From Axinella damicornis (lineage: Eukaryota; Porifera; Demospongiae; Axinellida; Axinellidae), in NCBI GenBank assembly GCA_963931865.1, contig OZ007509.1, forward strand, positions 18,032,508 to 18,096,507: 64,000 nt of DNA, in the 5' to 3' direction. Position numbers and translations under genes: made by a program. Positions 12,801-22,660 of the stretch are shown here, one piece after another; the first letter of the stretch is position 1, and every line of letters begins with the position of its first letter. The notes under the pieces were generated by a model. The model saw only the letters and a list, made by a program, of their open reading frames with translations, was not told the DNA's origin and ran no database searches.

Positions 12801-15800
12801 TGGCTAACCAAAGAGATTGTACAATTGATCAGGAAGAGAAACTATCTCTTCAGGAAAGCTCATCGCAGTGGTAACACAGAGGATCACTTGAAGTTTAGGC
12901 ATGCCAGAAAGAGAGTTGTGGCAGAGCTCAGGTTTGCAAAGAGGAGATTTCTCACTAATCTACACCCTCATAATCAACGGGAATTTTGGAAGGTAGTGAA
13001 ATCTCTAACTCCGAAAGAGAACTCCATTCCGACTCTGTCTAGTGAAAACACCATTGCAACCACCAATCTAGAAAAGGCTTGCCTTCTGAATGTCGCATTT
13101 ACAAACTGCTTCAATCACTCACTTCCTGAATTAAATGTGGCTGATCTTCTGAAAGCTGTTCCTCATGAATGTCCTGACAACCTTATGTGCATTGAAGATG
13201 AAGTCTATGAGCTCTTATGCTCCCTAGATCCAACAAAAGCTAATGGTCATGATGACATATCCACTCGAATGCTTAAGGAGACTGCTCTGAGCATTACCCC
13301 TGCAGTGACTCAACTATTTAATATCTCCATTCGACTTGGAGACTACCTGACGAGTGGAAAATTGCTCGAGTTACACCAATTCCCAAGTCACGTAACCATT
13401 CTGTTCCTGGTAACTATCGCCCAATATCATTACTCTCAGTGCTGAGCAAACTCCTCGAAATGCACATTCGGAACCTCCTAATTGATCATCTTAAGGACCA
13501 TTACCCTCTCTCTGCTCACCAGTGGGGATTCACTCAGGGCAAGTCCACAACGGGGGCTCTGTTAGATGCGACTGATCAATGGCACAGACAACTCGACTTG
13601 GGCCTAGATATCTGCTGTGTATTATTTGATTACAGCAAGGCCTTTGACTCAGTTCCCCATAGACCCTTACTGCAAAAGCTGAAAAACTGCAATGTTCAAC
13701 CACATATTCTCAGATGGATCACGCACTACCTTTGTAAGAGAAGTCAGTATGTGTGTGTGAATGGTTCATCTTCAGGTGTTTTGCCTGTGACTTCTGGAGT
13801 CCCACAAGGGTCAGTCCTTGGGCCATTTCTGTTCATTTTCTACATTGACGACATTACAATGGTTCCATTGTCAGACAGCACCATGTCTCTTTATGCTGAT
13901 GATCTGGTGCTTTATCGCCCTATCCACTCAGCAACTGATTACCATCTGTTACAAATAGATATTGATAACATATGTGTATAGTCTGACGATAACCATCTGA
14001 AGTTTAATGGTCGAAAGTGCAAATATATGATCATCACCAGGAGAAAGCAGCCCTCCCTCCCTGTTACACTTCTGAAGATTAAGCAAACATGTTTGGAGAG
14101 GGTGCACTCCTACAGATACCTTGGAGTATGGCTCACTTCGTCCTTAATCTGGTCTATGCAAGTCAGTGAAGTATGTAAAAAAGCAAGGCAACAAGTGGGT
14201 ATTCTATACCGAAAATTCTATCCATCTGCAAATTCTTCATCACTCTTGCAACTGTATCTGGCCTACATCCGACCGCATCTGGAATACACTGTACCTGTAT
14301 GGGACCCCCATCAACGGGGACTTATCAGCTCCCTGGAGAGAGTGCAGAAGTTCGCACTTAAGGTGTGTACTAAAAGCTGGAGTTCTGGATACGAGTCTTT
14401 GCTTCAGTCATGCAACCTGCCTACTCTTGCCTGCAGCGCTATCTGAAACTGTGCCTCTTTTATAAAGTTGTAAATGGACAGCTTACCTTCCCAGTTGTAC
14501 CTATTGAGCCAAGGCCAGACTCCTCAGAAACACCAGTACACTAGCCCTTGAAAGACCAGTAACACGCTCAATTGCCTATCAATCCTCATTTTTTCCGGAT
14601 ACAATTGCCCTATGGAACAGCTTACCCCCATCTGTACAAAACTGTCAGTCATTGGATTCTTTTAAACAGACTATATTATGTCACACATTAAATACCTCAC
14701 CTATACCTATTACTTAGATCATAGATAATTGGACTTCTGTCTGGGTGCATTATCATGTTAGCAATTGCTATTCATGTACCCTTGCATTGTTGCAAAATTG
14801 TTATAGAAAAAAAATCATAGAGTCAGTAGACTCTATATGTAGGGATACAACGGACACGCAATTGAAGCTAATACAAAAAAATCTTCCCAAATCTCTCCAA
14901 ATCTCAAAAACGGGCAGCAAATAAGCCTTTATGACAACTTACTATTCGTCTTCGAGTGTTTTCCTGGCCCAGAAGACTCCCAGTGTCGTGAATAACCGTC
15001 GCGAAAGTACCGCGCCAAAAAGTCGACAAACCACCAAATCGGTTTTCTTCTTCTTCTTCTTCTTCTTCTTCTTCTTCTTCTTCTTCTTCTTTCTTCAGAC
15101 GGGCTAGTCATATCTTTCCACATCATACATGTATTATGTGGAAAGATATGTAAGATGGTGTTGTACACTGAACTGTTTTATGCCATCATCCCTGCTTGTT
15201 TTCATACTTTTTGCTGTTCTGTTATCCCTACATCTCCATAGCTTTCAGTACCACTGTGACACTATTCTCGGTATAGCTACTGCATGCAGGTTAGGTAGCT
15301 ACATGAACATCAGATGGAAACTATTCACAGTCCAATTGTTTCGCCATGTTCCGATAGATTTAGTGTGCGGTTCTTCGGTTTTATGACTGGTCGATGCTCT
15401 ATGTCTTGCAGTGCACTGTTGTTATGAACGAAGAGTGGGATTCTCGGGGTCCAGGTACAGGAGCAGTTGAAGGAGGAGGCACGGCCAGCGAAAGTTCTTC
15501 GAACAGTGAGTGATTGTCGTCAGTGGAAGTTCTTCGAACATTGAGTCATTGTCGGTAGTTTATAGAGACCCTGCCAAGGCTAACGCTGCCATGCCGTGCA
15601 GTAGCGCCCTTCGCTGTATCCATTGAAGAAGTAGACTCGTGAGTGGTCTCCGTCCCTGTTGTAGCCATTCAAGGAGTACATGGTTTACGATTCCTGTCTA
15701 GCTACTCATTGAGTGATATTTAGCTTCCAACTTCGTTGTTGAGCGAGCACGTGTAAATTATCATGACGCAAGGAACTTTCGGTTATTGGCATAAGCGTTT

Positions 15801-16572
15801 ATTTATGGTACGACGTACACATACATACATACATACAAACAGTACAGACAAGGTCTCAGTTTTACACGTCTATGTGGGGCTCGCTCAAGCTCGCCCCAAT
15901 TAATGTTTGACTACTTCTTGAAGGTAGGGGTGCACGACAAATAGTACAGAATGGATCGAGCGTTATCTTCAAATTTATACTGCATTCTTAAGCACTACAA
16001 TTACACCTACGCTGGACATGCCTCTGTGGCAAGAAACTCAAACGACCAGATGTTCTCCGCCGGTGGGTGTGGACGTCGGGGAATGAGACTATGAGCGTTG
16101 TTGCCACGTGGCATGTGCGTTAATTGGAACGAGCTGCAATACTTAGCTTGCGCCACGCCGAGTCATGCCGAGTCGCATCCGGGGTTGAAATGGCTACCAG
16201 GAATGCGGTGAGTAACTCACAGGGTTTGCAAACTTGTGTAGTTCTCCAAAGCATTCAGCTGCAGGACAGTCAAACTGTTGTTGCGTAACTCCCTGTAAGG
16301 AAAGAACCAGGTTTGCAAAGACATGAGCTGACTCTAAATACTCAAATGTCAAAATAAACACTGTTGTGTGTTTGAGCATGCTCCTTACAGTGTAGTCACT
16401 GTTCTTTGCACATCCGGCGGTAACTGGGGGAAGCTGGTCAGTCCTCTGTTATTACAAGTAACGGTCACGGCCGCTGTACCAGTACAGGTACACTCAGGAG
16501 GACAGGACTGTGCTGTTGATGTCTGCAAACGTGCTGTTGATGTCTGCAAACCTGCTAGCAGCACCAGCAGCA
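777..16572 (-). CDS. LRR receptor gene A, 5' part (partial, multi-exon)
   Basis: Minus-strand gene whose amino-terminal part is in the window. Exons in transcript order are LRRNT 16389-16572, LRR 16221-16292, LRR 4564-4635, a broken LRR exon near 4396-4434, LRR 2353-2424 and LRR 777-848. Each complete LRR exon is 72 nt with phase 2 at both ends, an AG acceptor and a GTAAG or GTGAG donor, so they join in frame. The carboxy-terminal exons would lie left of base 1. The family is extracellular LRR receptors that bind ligands on the concave face of the solenoid. The ligand is unknown. The long first introns are filled with transposons (piggyBac, Harbinger-like, hAT and LINE relics). The exon chain is inferred from phase and order; no transcript is available. 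A signal-peptide start codon was not found in the LRRNT exon, so another 5' exon is likely. Confidence 0.6.
1050..1340. repeat. Tandem ~20-bp satellite, left foldback arm
   Basis: About fourteen imperfect copies of GTCATGCTCAAAATGCAGA with variants at the unit end. Open frames across it are artefacts of the repeat. Confidence 0.8.
1838..2085. repeat. Tandem ~20-bp satellite, right foldback arm
   Basis: The same unit in opposite orientation, TGCATTTTGAGCATGAC, about eleven copies, forming the right arm of the foldback element. Confidence 0.8.
2353..2424 (-). CDS. LRR exon of receptor gene A (72 nt)
   Basis: Encodes a repeat beginning WLQINQLTGLPEGLLRATT, phase 2-2, with donor GTAAGTG and acceptor TCTCCAG. 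The variable residues are at the start of the repeat, on the strand that forms the concave face. Confidence 0.75.
2738..2934. mobile_element. Palindromic MITE bounded by TTAA
   Basis: The arms TTAAGTA...GATACCA...TTGCAGTGCATTAC and their inverted partner give a hairpin of about 70-bp arms with a short centre. TTAA occurs at both ends (2738-2741 and 2931-2934). The right TTAA is shared with the adjoining piggyBac relic. The internal GCGAGCCGAAGGCGAG-type sequence resembles that at 11.6 and 33.0 kb. Confidence 0.6.
2935..3898 (-). mobile_element. piggyBac relic, internally deleted
   Basis: TTAA lies at both sides (2931-2934 and 3899-3902). The ends are inverted: CCCTTTCCAGGGC on the left and, reverse complemented, CCCTTTCCCGGGC on the right. 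Both features are hallmarks of piggyBac. Inside, on the minus strand, 3684-3445 encodes an acidic amino-terminal stretch (EEADIDLRDIENDRDSDD) and 3485-3294, in a shifted frame, a short segment with RCVVCGYKKG like the cysteine-rich tail of these transposases. The catalytic core is missing, so the copy cannot move by itself. Confidence 0.7.
3294..3684 (-). pseudogene. piggyBac transposase fragments
   Basis: Two overlapping frames carry an acidic amino-terminal region and a carboxy-terminal cysteine-containing piece. The DDE core is absent and the join is frameshifted. Family assignment rests mainly on the TTAA ends and the acidic plus CxxC layout, so it is moderate. Confidence 0.45.
4396..4434 (-). 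pseudogene. Truncated LRR exon
   Basis: Only the 3' half of the LRR exon (EGLLSATTQLQ-like) is present, with a GTAAAG donor. The 5' half is replaced by sequence that also lies at 642-770. The break suggests an unequal exchange between two exon units. Confidence 0.6.
4564..4635 (-). CDS. LRR exon of receptor gene A (72 nt)
   Basis: Encodes a 24-residue repeat beginning YLDNNQLTMLPEGLLSTTT. The acceptor is TCTCCAG and the donor GTAAGTG. Flanking intron sequence is nearly the same as around the other LRR exons, showing duplication of exon plus intron edges. Confidence 0.75.
4640..5120. other. Intron edge and unique sequence
   Basis: Shared LRR-intron edge sequence near the acceptor, then AT-rich sequence with short chance frames. 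No gene recognised. Confidence 0.4.
5124..5177 (+). promoter_or_regulatory. Possible promoter-like cluster (CRE and TATA)
   Basis: TGACGTCA at 5124-5131 is followed by TTATATAG near 5143-5150 and, shortly after, by CCCATGG. This spacing looks like a core promoter, but the reading frame that follows is only about 14 codons. Weak evidence. Confidence 0.2.
5180..6120. other. Unassigned region with a 133-codon minus-strand frame
   Basis: 5880-5479 on the minus strand is open for 133 codons, and 6093-5890 for 67 codons starting MAVRNDHFLKRG after AAAATGG. No domain was recognised in either. They may be one broken transposon gene or chance. Confidence 0.25.
6500..6690 (-). mobile_element. MITE fragment (TATGTAGGGATAC end)
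   Basis: Begins with the small palindrome CAUAGACTCGGTAGAGTCTA-type (as DNA) and TATGTAGGGATACGACGTAC, followed by about 130 bp that recurs inverted at 19480-19640 and 44110-44265 and directly at 14816-14980. Confidence 0.5.
6935..7140. repeat. Two tandem copies of a 103-bp unit
   Basis: CCAGGCACTACAGCCACAGC starts at 6935 and again at 7038, and each copy runs to GGAAGATACAAAAG. The copies are almost identical, so the duplication is recent. Confidence 0.85.
7141..8977. other. Region without a convincing gene
   Basis: A short frame at 7840-7917 (MAEGGNEPWRSDTLCD, then GTGAGA) looks like a possible first exon, and 8205-8330 has a CFICGG-type stretch. I could not join them into a gene. Confidence 0.25.
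8981..9550. mobile_element. PIF/Harbinger-like MITE
   Basis: Ends are inverted: CAGCCCATTTACACTA on the left and, reverse complemented, CAGCCCGTTTACACTACA on the right. TAA flanks both sides (8978-8980 and 9551-9553), which fits the 3-bp TWA duplication of this superfamily. No transposase remains. Confidence 0.65.
9554..10940. other. Noncoding region with a dispersed direct repeat
   Basis: A 63-bp segment beginning GGTTAAGGATGTTGTGCTAA occurs at about 10205 and again at 10688. The rest holds only short chance frames. Confidence 0.5.
10946..11060. repeat. Hairpin repeat shared with 37240
   Basis: ACCCCGCGCGCGCATGCGCG followed by AAGCGGGGT forms a GC hairpin, then TTAAGCAATCGGTTTTG. The same block is at 37240-37330. 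It may be the end of a Helitron-like element, but the terminus was not resolved. Confidence 0.5.
11594..11675. repeat. Short palindromic repeat
   Basis: AGGAAGTGTAAAATAGCAC and its inverted partner GTGCTATTTACTTCCT surround a GGCGAAGCCGAG centre. It resembles the centres of the palindromes at 2.8 and 33.0 kb. Confidence 0.5.
11894..12409 (+). mobile_element. hAT relic with BED zinc finger
   Basis: The ends are inverted (TAGGGCCTGAACGAATG and CATTCGTTCAGGCCCTA). The 8-bp TTTGGAAC is duplicated at 11886-11893 and 12410-12417, the size typical of hAT elements. Inside, the plus strand encodes VKCKLCNKSYTYHGGTTNLH followed by DHLNR, a BED-type C2H2 finger of hAT transposases, and a short ITDRIADMVAQD-like piece in another frame. 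The catalytic domain is absent. It is an internally deleted copy. Confidence 0.8.
12108..12220 (+). pseudogene. BED zinc finger fragment of hAT transposase
   Basis: CxxC (CKLC) and HxxxH-type residues in THLHDHLNR-like context identify the BED finger, which binds element ends in this family. The frame is lost after about 35 codons. Confidence 0.6.
12747..14800 (+). pseudogene. Non-LTR retrotransposon reverse transcriptase, broken
   Basis: The order is: linker region (12747-13340), reverse transcriptase core with LFDYSKAFDSVPH, SGVPQGSVLGP and YADD (13439-13981), thumb and connection region (14027-14446), and a distal piece with DTIALWNSLPP near 14600. YADD is the catalytic motif. Damage visible: a frameshift near 13340, a TAG stop at 13979-13981, and another frameshift near 14430. 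The upstream endonuclease domain is missing, as expected for a 5'-truncated copy. The motif set is most like the CR1/Jockey group. A poly-A-rich end lies near 14800. It sits in the first intron of receptor gene A, opposite in orientation. Confidence 0.85.
14816..15000. mobile_element. MITE fragment (GTAGGGATAC end)
   Basis: Starts ATAGAGTCAGTAGACTCTAT, ATGTAGGGATACAAC, and continues as the same repeat seen at 6520, 19480-19640 and 44110-44265. It abuts the A-rich tail of the LINE. Confidence 0.5.
15046..15092. repeat. (TTC)n microsatellite
   Basis: About fifteen TTC units. In related copies at 18.85 and 44.0 kb a GAA tract sits at the same place in the repeat. Confidence 0.9.
15093..15240. 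mobile_element. MITE end with TACATATCTTTCCACATAAT hairpin
   Basis: ATATCTTTCCACATCATACATG is followed by CATGTATTATGTGGAAAGATAT as an inverted partner, then GCCATCATCCCTGCTTG and TGCTGTTCTGTTATCCCTACA. The same block ends the element at 34012-34985. Confidence 0.55.
15570..15902. mobile_element. Dispersed element, copy also at 56.33-56.61 kb
   Basis: GCTGTATCCATTGAAGAAGT through CACGTCTATGTGGGGCTCGC is shared with 56340-56615. Both end in GCTCGCTCA(A/G)GCTCG(C/T)CCC and contain a CATA microsatellite. Family unknown. Confidence 0.5.
16221..16292 (-). CDS. LRR exon 1 of receptor gene A (72 nt)
   Basis: The acceptor is CCTTACAG and the donor GTGAGT. The exon encodes one 24-residue repeat beginning ELRNNSLTVLQLNALENY. 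It is the most divergent LRR exon in the window, matching the capping repeat that usually follows LRRNT. Phase 2 at both ends. Confidence 0.8.
16389..16572 (-). CDS. LRRNT exon of receptor gene A
   Basis: The reading frame shows a hydrophobic stretch (LLVLLAGL), then the cysteine pattern CPPECTCTG...VTCNNRGL, then FPQLPPDV, which is the classic LRR amino-terminal cap. The donor is GTAAGG directly after base 16389 and leaves phase 2, matching the next LRR exon. A possible acceptor (TCTTCCAG) sits just upstream of 16572. No in-frame ATG precedes the hydrophobic stretch before a stop. The start codon may therefore be split, with its A in an upstream exon, because the exon would begin with TG. 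The hydrophobic stretch would act as the signal peptide. LRRNT identity is strong; the exon 5' border is tentative. Confidence 0.75.
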
Positions 16573-16589
16573 CTGGAAGAGTGACTGAC

Positions 16590-18010
16590 CAGCCGTATCC
16601 TGCAGGGGATACTGGTGGTCAAGATACATCCCACTATGTACTCACATGCACACATTATGGGGTAAACATCGCCTTGTTCCCAGGCCCCGCCCAGGTTTTG
16701 TCGCTTACTTTCGTTCGCACGTGGGAGAGCCTGGGAACGAGGGTGGTTACATTAGGAGTTTGCATGAGTGATCTACTGAAGCCCTACAAGTGTAAACACT
16801 AAACCACAGAACCAAGTGATGTGAGGGGAAGGAAGGTAGAGACATTTCAGGAATGAGGCTTAATCTCTCATAACTAGCTAGACCACCTATAGCATTGGCC
16901 TGAGAAAGGAATTGAAGGAAATTCCACTGGAGATTAAGATGCTTCCCGGGTTGTTGCTGGCACACATGTGTCACAAGCCAACAGCATCTACCGTATTTCT
17001 GTGAATAGACATCACCCTCGAATCAATACCACACAATATTATTAGAGGTGCTGACTGAAATAAATGCCGCCCTCGAATAAACACTGCGGCCGGCATGTGC
17101 AATGTATGATGTCATAGTTGATACACATATACTTGGACAAATTATTGGTTCAACAGTCATGGAAGACAGCTCATTCTTCCATACCCACGTCCCACACATC
17201 AATACATTAAGATTTTAACGTGTGTGTGTGTCTGTGCGTGACGGAAGTGGGATGTTCGTGGGGCGGGACTAGACTATAGTGACGCGCGACCTTCGTACTT
17301 CAATTTACTGAACCTCGAACTCCGGGAGGGAATGTTCGAGAACATTGGTTGCTTCTAGTGAGTTGTAAGCAAGTTTAGTCCCTGGATATACATGGCCAGA
17401 AGTTTGCCTAAAGTCTGTCCGTTTTTAGTTACCTGGGTAATTCGGGCCACTTCAACTTCAGGTCAACCCTGAAGTTGAGAAGTGGCCCGAATTACCCAGT
17501 GGCCCGAATTACCCCGCCCTACCTTATACCAGGAGCCCATAACGGGAAGGATCATCCAACTAGCATACCCATCAGTCGCAAGGTCACAGCACATGACACT
17601 CCTTATATGGATTTGAATTGCTTGCATTTGGGGTCTGTGTGCATGTACGGCTGCGCCTTAAGTAGGTGGGCAGGTGTTGTGTATGCTATCGTGGATGGTT
17701 AGTTTTTCACACGTCTGCGAGCCCTCACAGGCTTCTTAACAAAGTAGGTGCGAGACTTGTAGCCCAGCCCTATAAGGCATTTTGTGCAACAGCTATCTTG
17801 CGAGTGATGGAACCCTAACAAGTACAGTAGTTTGACGCTCCTTCGCCGCGCCGCGAAGCAGCGCTCATAAGCTCCTGCTTATACAGAGAAGCTGGAACCC
17901 CTTGTGCAAGCAGTGTTCATTCAGCTAACTGCGTAAACATCATTTTTATGCCTAAATAACATATGCCTTTATTGTGACATTTTTGCTCTCTTGCTCTGTT
18001 GCACTGTATC
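16590..18010. other. Intergenic or intronic, repeats only
   Basis: Contains a TACCGTATTT...CCTCGAATAA-type repeat near 16990-17090 and a hairpin at 17435-17505 (GGGTAATTCGGGCCACTTCAAC and its inverse). No coding region recognised. Confidence 0.5.
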
Positions 18011-18015
18011 TATCT

Positions 18016-18290
18016 ACAAGTAATCAAAAACATTTCATAAATGTAACAGGATGTAGGGATACCGGAACGGCAAAAAGTAAGGAAACAAGGTAGGGATGAT
18101 CGCACAAAACAGTGAAGTATACAATCCCCCTACAGAGATCTTTTTCCATATATGTGTAATGAAAAAAGATATGTAGAGGGATTGTATACTTCACTGTTTT
18201 GTGCGATCATCCCTACCTTGTTTCCTTACTTTTTGCCGTTCCGGTATCCCTACATCCTGTTACATTTATGAAATGTTTTTGATTACTTGT
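18016..18290. mobile_element. 275-bp near-perfect palindromic MITE
   Basis: ACAAGTAATCAAAAACATTT at the left is matched by its inverse ending GATTACTTGT at the right. The arms are over 120 bp each with a centre near 18150. A second copy is at 43103-43379. Confidence 0.8.
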
Positions 18291-18870
18291 TTATGTTAGC
18301 AGCAGGCGTATGTTTGAGCTGAAATTTGCCATCACAGAGCAGAAGTCAGTGTCCTCACAGCGTTGGCTGAAGAATCAGACCCAAGCATCTCAAGTCTGGA
18401 TGGGGGATACTAAACCAGTGCTCCCTGTCTGAAGACCATAATATTAGCTATACCAGATAGTAGCGAAATTATTGAGTCTTTAGATAGGCATTCACCCCTC
18501 TCACAGAACACAGTAGGTAGTAACATATACGCACAGAGTTTAGAATTTACCTCAGTTTTATGAAGTACCTCGAGTGCAGTGACAGCAGCAAGGCACTTCT
18601 AATTCAGTGATCTTGAGTAATAATTACGTATCGTTGCTAAGTGACCGCGCATGCGTACAAACGAGAAAATGGCGTGACAAAAGAAGCCATAGTTATTGAG
18701 TGGGCAGCTGCAGCCGCCTGGTGAAGACTTGGAAGTTGCGAAAAAGCGATGGGCTGGTGCACTGCTCGGTGTGAAATGCTGCTTTTTCGTGCGAAAACCA
18801 TCATGAGAGATTGAGTCGACGTTGAGCTAGCCCGTCTGAAAGAAGAAAGAAGAAGAAGAAGAAGTTACAC
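18291..18870. repeat. Segmental duplicate of 43.39-44.03 kb
   Basis: From GCAGCAGGCGTATG through CAATAGTTATTGAG-type sequence to the GAA tract, this segment matches 43395-44030 closely. Together with the palindrome this gives a duplicated block of about 0.9 kb. Confidence 0.7.
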
Positions 18871-18872
18871 TC

Positions 18873-19388
18873 CTGGTATAGGAAAAATTGTGCCGCGTAA
18901 TATTACACTCCTGGTAGGGGAAAAATTGTGCCGCGTAATATAATTAAATAATATAAATAACTCGTTCGAGTGACAGGAATGGCGCACAAAGATTCTGACT
19001 CACCCACACCGTCGTGATCGCTATCATGCACAGTCCCAACCGTACAATTTTGGTGCTGAACTCACCTTGGTGGTGGAGATATGAGCGCTTTTGTCTCGCC
19101 GTGGCGGCCATTGCTCGAGCGCTCTCTCCGACTTCCGGTGGCAGTACCGTTCTTAGGAAAGGCGCACGAAGATTCTGACCACACAGCCGTGATCGCTGTC
19201 GTTAACTGACGCTTACATGCCAAAAGTCACCGTGCTGGCTAAGTTGTGAGTGCTGTCTTGTCTTCCTTTTGGTCGCCATTGCTCGCGATCGACTGAGCCA
19301 CGTGGCATGTGCGTTAATTGGAACGAATTGAGCTTCGCTACGGCGAGGCAACCGCGGCGTTGCAACGGCTACCAGGAGTGCGGTTGCC
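18873..19388. mobile_element. MITE with ACTCCTGGTA ends, insert in the duplicate
   Basis: Begins TTACACTCCTGGTATAGG and ends CTACCAGGAGTGCGGTTGCC. The duplicate at 44 kb lacks it: there the GAA tract runs straight into AAAACAATTTGCCCG. A longer inverted relative is at 45953-46581. It contains ACTTCCGGT and an ATGG followed by a donor-like GGTGAG on the minus strand. Confidence 0.65.
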
Positions 19389-19640
19389 CCTCGAAGAAGA
19401 AAGAAAAACAATTTGCCCGTTTTGCGAGTACCTGGTGTGGTACTTTCGCGCCGGTTTTTCGCGACGCGAGGAGTCTTGTTGGTCATGAAAACACTTGAAG
19501 ATGAAAGGTATGTGGTTATAAAGGCTTTTAAATGTACCGTTTCTGAGATTTGGAGAGATTTTTTTGTATTGGCATGTATTGCGTGTACGTCGTATCCCTA
19601 CATATATACAGAGTCTACCGACTCTGTGATAAATAGGGGA
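19389..19640. repeat. Repeat block with GTACGTCGTATCCCTACAT end
   Basis: AAAACAATTTGCCCGTTTTG to AGAGTCTACCGACTCTGTG is shared with 44038-44262 and inverted at 14816 and 6520. The terminal CAGAGTCTACCGACTCTG is palindromic. Confidence 0.65.
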
Positions 19641-20141
19641 CCCAATGAAAAATCTAAGATGAAGTAACCTTGAATCAAGTGTGCTAGAACCCAAGAACCA
19701 AGTGACCATGTTTGTGAACTGCCAGAAATATACAACGCTTATGTTAAATGCCAAAATATGGTTTTTTTTAAATTTTATATGGGAGGTTATATAGGAACAT
19801 ACCTTCAACAGGTATGAACGGAGATGGTCCGGCTACTGACACACTCTGCTAATGGTACCTATTGATTTTCGATGCTTGCTAAAATTCTTCGTTATAAGTC
19901 ACTTCAAACGGATCAAAATATGTTGTTTTGTGATTTTATATGGGAGGTTATAAACAAACATACCTTCAAAAGGTATCAACACAAGTGGTCCGGCTATTAA
20001 CACACTCTACTAATGGTACCTATTGATTTTCAAGAATGTTTGCTAAATTTCATTGTGAAAAGTCATTCAAACCAATCATCTAATCTTCTATGGGGAAAAT
20101 GTATTGTAATATTAAACGATTGCTAAAATAGTCACTTCACA

Positions 20142-20438
20142 GCAATGTTGTTTTAGTTAACTAAAACTAAAACTATAATGCATTTTAGTATGGCATATTT
20201 CACTTTAATAATTAAAACTAAAACTAAAATGAGGACTGTCTCAGCCTGTTAATTAAAACTACAACTAAACTAGAATGAAAATCACCCAAAAGTGGTGTTT
20301 ACTAAAACTAAAAGAGCCTTTACTAACCCTTTTGAGATTTAGTAATTAAAACTAAAACTAAACTAAACAATGTGACTTCTACCTAATTAAAACCAAAAAC
20401 TAAACTAGTTCAGTTTTAGATAACTAAAACAACATTGC
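20142..20438. mobile_element. AT-rich MITE with (CTAAAA)-type ends
   Basis: GCAATGTTGTTTTAGTTAAC at the left and its inverse GATAACTAAAACAACATTGC at the right. TTCACA occurs directly on both sides (20136-20141 and 20439-20444), a likely target duplication. The interior is rich in TTAAAACTAAAACTAAA. A decayed relative is at about 29370-29545. Confidence 0.6.
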
Positions 20439-20444
20439 TTCACA

Positions 20445-22380
20445 GTCCATAGTTGGGTTGGTTCAGGCATTTTTGCACATGGTACATCAAGTGAAATCCA
20501 TTGGTTTCAGGTTCAAAAGTCACTTGAACTAATCTTGACCATCATTTTGACATTAACCCTTTCAAGTCCAAGACTACTGTGGTCAAAAAGGTAGCTCAGC
20601 TCACAAACTGCTTGTGTGGCTTTGATGCAACTCAGGTAGATATTCAGTTCTAGCACAACAGATTTGATATTGCTTCACCTTCAATTTATCCGTTGGGAGC
20701 CCTACTATAAACCACACAGCTTACCTCGTTTCTCCATAATATTACAAAAGCACTCCTAGTGTCACAAATTCACAATAGCTCGCTCCCCTTCTTAGCAGAC
20801 TGGTGAAGTTTCTGCTGCATAGTTACTGAGCAATCTGGCGCGGTGAGGTCGGCCACGATTAATTATGCAAAAATGCGAGGGGGCGCGGTCAAGTCGCAAG
20901 ATGGCCATGCGGTTTTCTAGGGTGTACTATTGGGGTGCTCTGTTACTCTGAGCAAGGCACGCAATGGGAAAGTACGGCTGAATATCAACTCTCTGGGTGG
21001 AAAGACGTCGGATTCTGACCATTTTGTGATGATATGACTGCCAGGCTGGAAGCAAGAGTGAGTCAAACACGGTACGTTAGCAAGCGCCTCGGAAGGGTGT
21101 ATGTTTGGGCGCCTGCAGCTCCTAAACACAAGGTGCTATGAACATGCAATTTGTACCAAATGAAAGAATAAAGCTTGGAGATTGTAAGGAGCTCCATTTG
21201 TGGGGTAGTTTTGGAGCTATGGGGCTTTGAAGTTGGCCGATTTTCTATGATTCTCAGTTTACATTGCCGATTTTGTGCTGCCGTAACTCCACAACCGTAC
21301 TAGCTAAGAGCAAGGGCGTATCGAGCCGCCGAAGGCGGCGAGAGGGCATGTAACTCCGCAAACGGCATAATCCAAATCGATTCTATTTTTAGAAATCACG
21401 TGCTACATTGTTTATTTCATATCTGCGGCGCGCGCAGCTCTGGCACGCTAACCGCGCTAGTCACAGCCACAGTTCCTGAAAATATCCATTCTCTAGTAAG
21501 TCAATGAACTGCTATCTAAACTCACTGCTGTTACTCTGGACGGCGCTTACCACTGCCTTCTCCTTGCCTCAGTTTCGCCAACGAACCGTGTCATTCAGTG
21601 GAGACGGTCCTGAGCGAAGCCTACGGCACCTGCGTGCAATGGCTGCCGCATGTAGGACAGACGGGCACGTTGTTTCCAGTCGTCAAAACGTGGATGGCGT
21701 CCATTCATCCACTCTACGCAGCGCCGGCGCGAGCTTTTTTGGAGTGGTACGGCCACTGCCAAAGGCAGTGAATAGAGGTGCGAAGTGCCGATCTGTCAGC
21801 GCGAAGCGCGGAAAAAAAATTTCACCTTCATTTTTCAGTTGTCTGGATGGGCTCTCGTGGCACCTTCGTGCTTTGCACTGCACTGTAACTGCTTTCTGCT
21901 TTCCGTGACCGTCGACGTGGAATGGCGATAATGCGCGCTTTGCGCGCATAACTTCTAGGACGCGGAAGGTATATATACCGGTAGCCCACGCCTACTGATT
22001 AGGGTGAGCGTGATAAACAGTCTACTTCAACAAGGCCACAGCGACTTGGATGTGGAGACTGTCTGACTAAGATACGTACCGCACAAGGCGTGACTGAGAC
22101 ACGAGCTATGAACAGTCCACCAGAGCCGTACCTAGGCGACTAAAAAGTGGTACGGCTAAAACCGTACCGGCCGTACCGGCCGCGCCGGCCCTGCTACGCG
22201 CTCGATCTAGCTCTCTGGCCTGCTCTGCGATATTCCACGTAATCGGATAATTGCATTCATTCACATATACGTTTACATACCAATGTCTAAAAATAGTATA
22301 TCCGGTGGCCGCATTTGGATTTTGCCGTTTGCAGAGTCAATACGAGAGTTGCATGCCCTCTTCCCGTTAGGGTCGATGCG
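20445..22380. other. Noncoding region with dispersed repeats
   Basis: 21720-21950 is related to a GCGCGAAGCGCGG-containing repeat also at 59.85-60.17 kb and 54.3 kb, often next to AGAGCCCATCC. Short open frames overlap it. No host gene recognised. Confidence 0.45.
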
Positions 22381-22392
22381 CCCTTGCTAAGA

Positions 22393-22660
22393 GTCTGCCG
22401 TACTTCCAGCATGAAGAGCAACCTTTGTGGAGATTCTAAACATGTGCAGATAATGGGTGACAACCCTTTCAAGTGACTGGCTGCAGAGGCTTGAAGTTCG
22501 ACCATTTTCTATGGTTCTGTTTACATTGCTGATTTTGTGCTGCCATATAACTCCACAACCGTACCAGCTAGCTACAACTTTGCAGTAACTTCCAGCATGA
22601 AGAGCAACCTTTGGAGATTCTAAACATGCACAGATAATGGGTGACAATGCTGTGCAGTAA
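22393..22660. repeat. Direct repeat, ~70 bp twice
   Basis: ACTTCCAGCATGAAGAGCAA is at 22393 and 22590, with about 65-70 bp conserved including GATTCTAAACATG and CAGATAATGGGTGAC. The period is about 195 bp. Confidence 0.75.

Noticed and set aside
16368..16802. 144-codon plus-strand frame opposite the LRRNT exon
   Set aside because: Shadow of the minus-strand exon; no domain.
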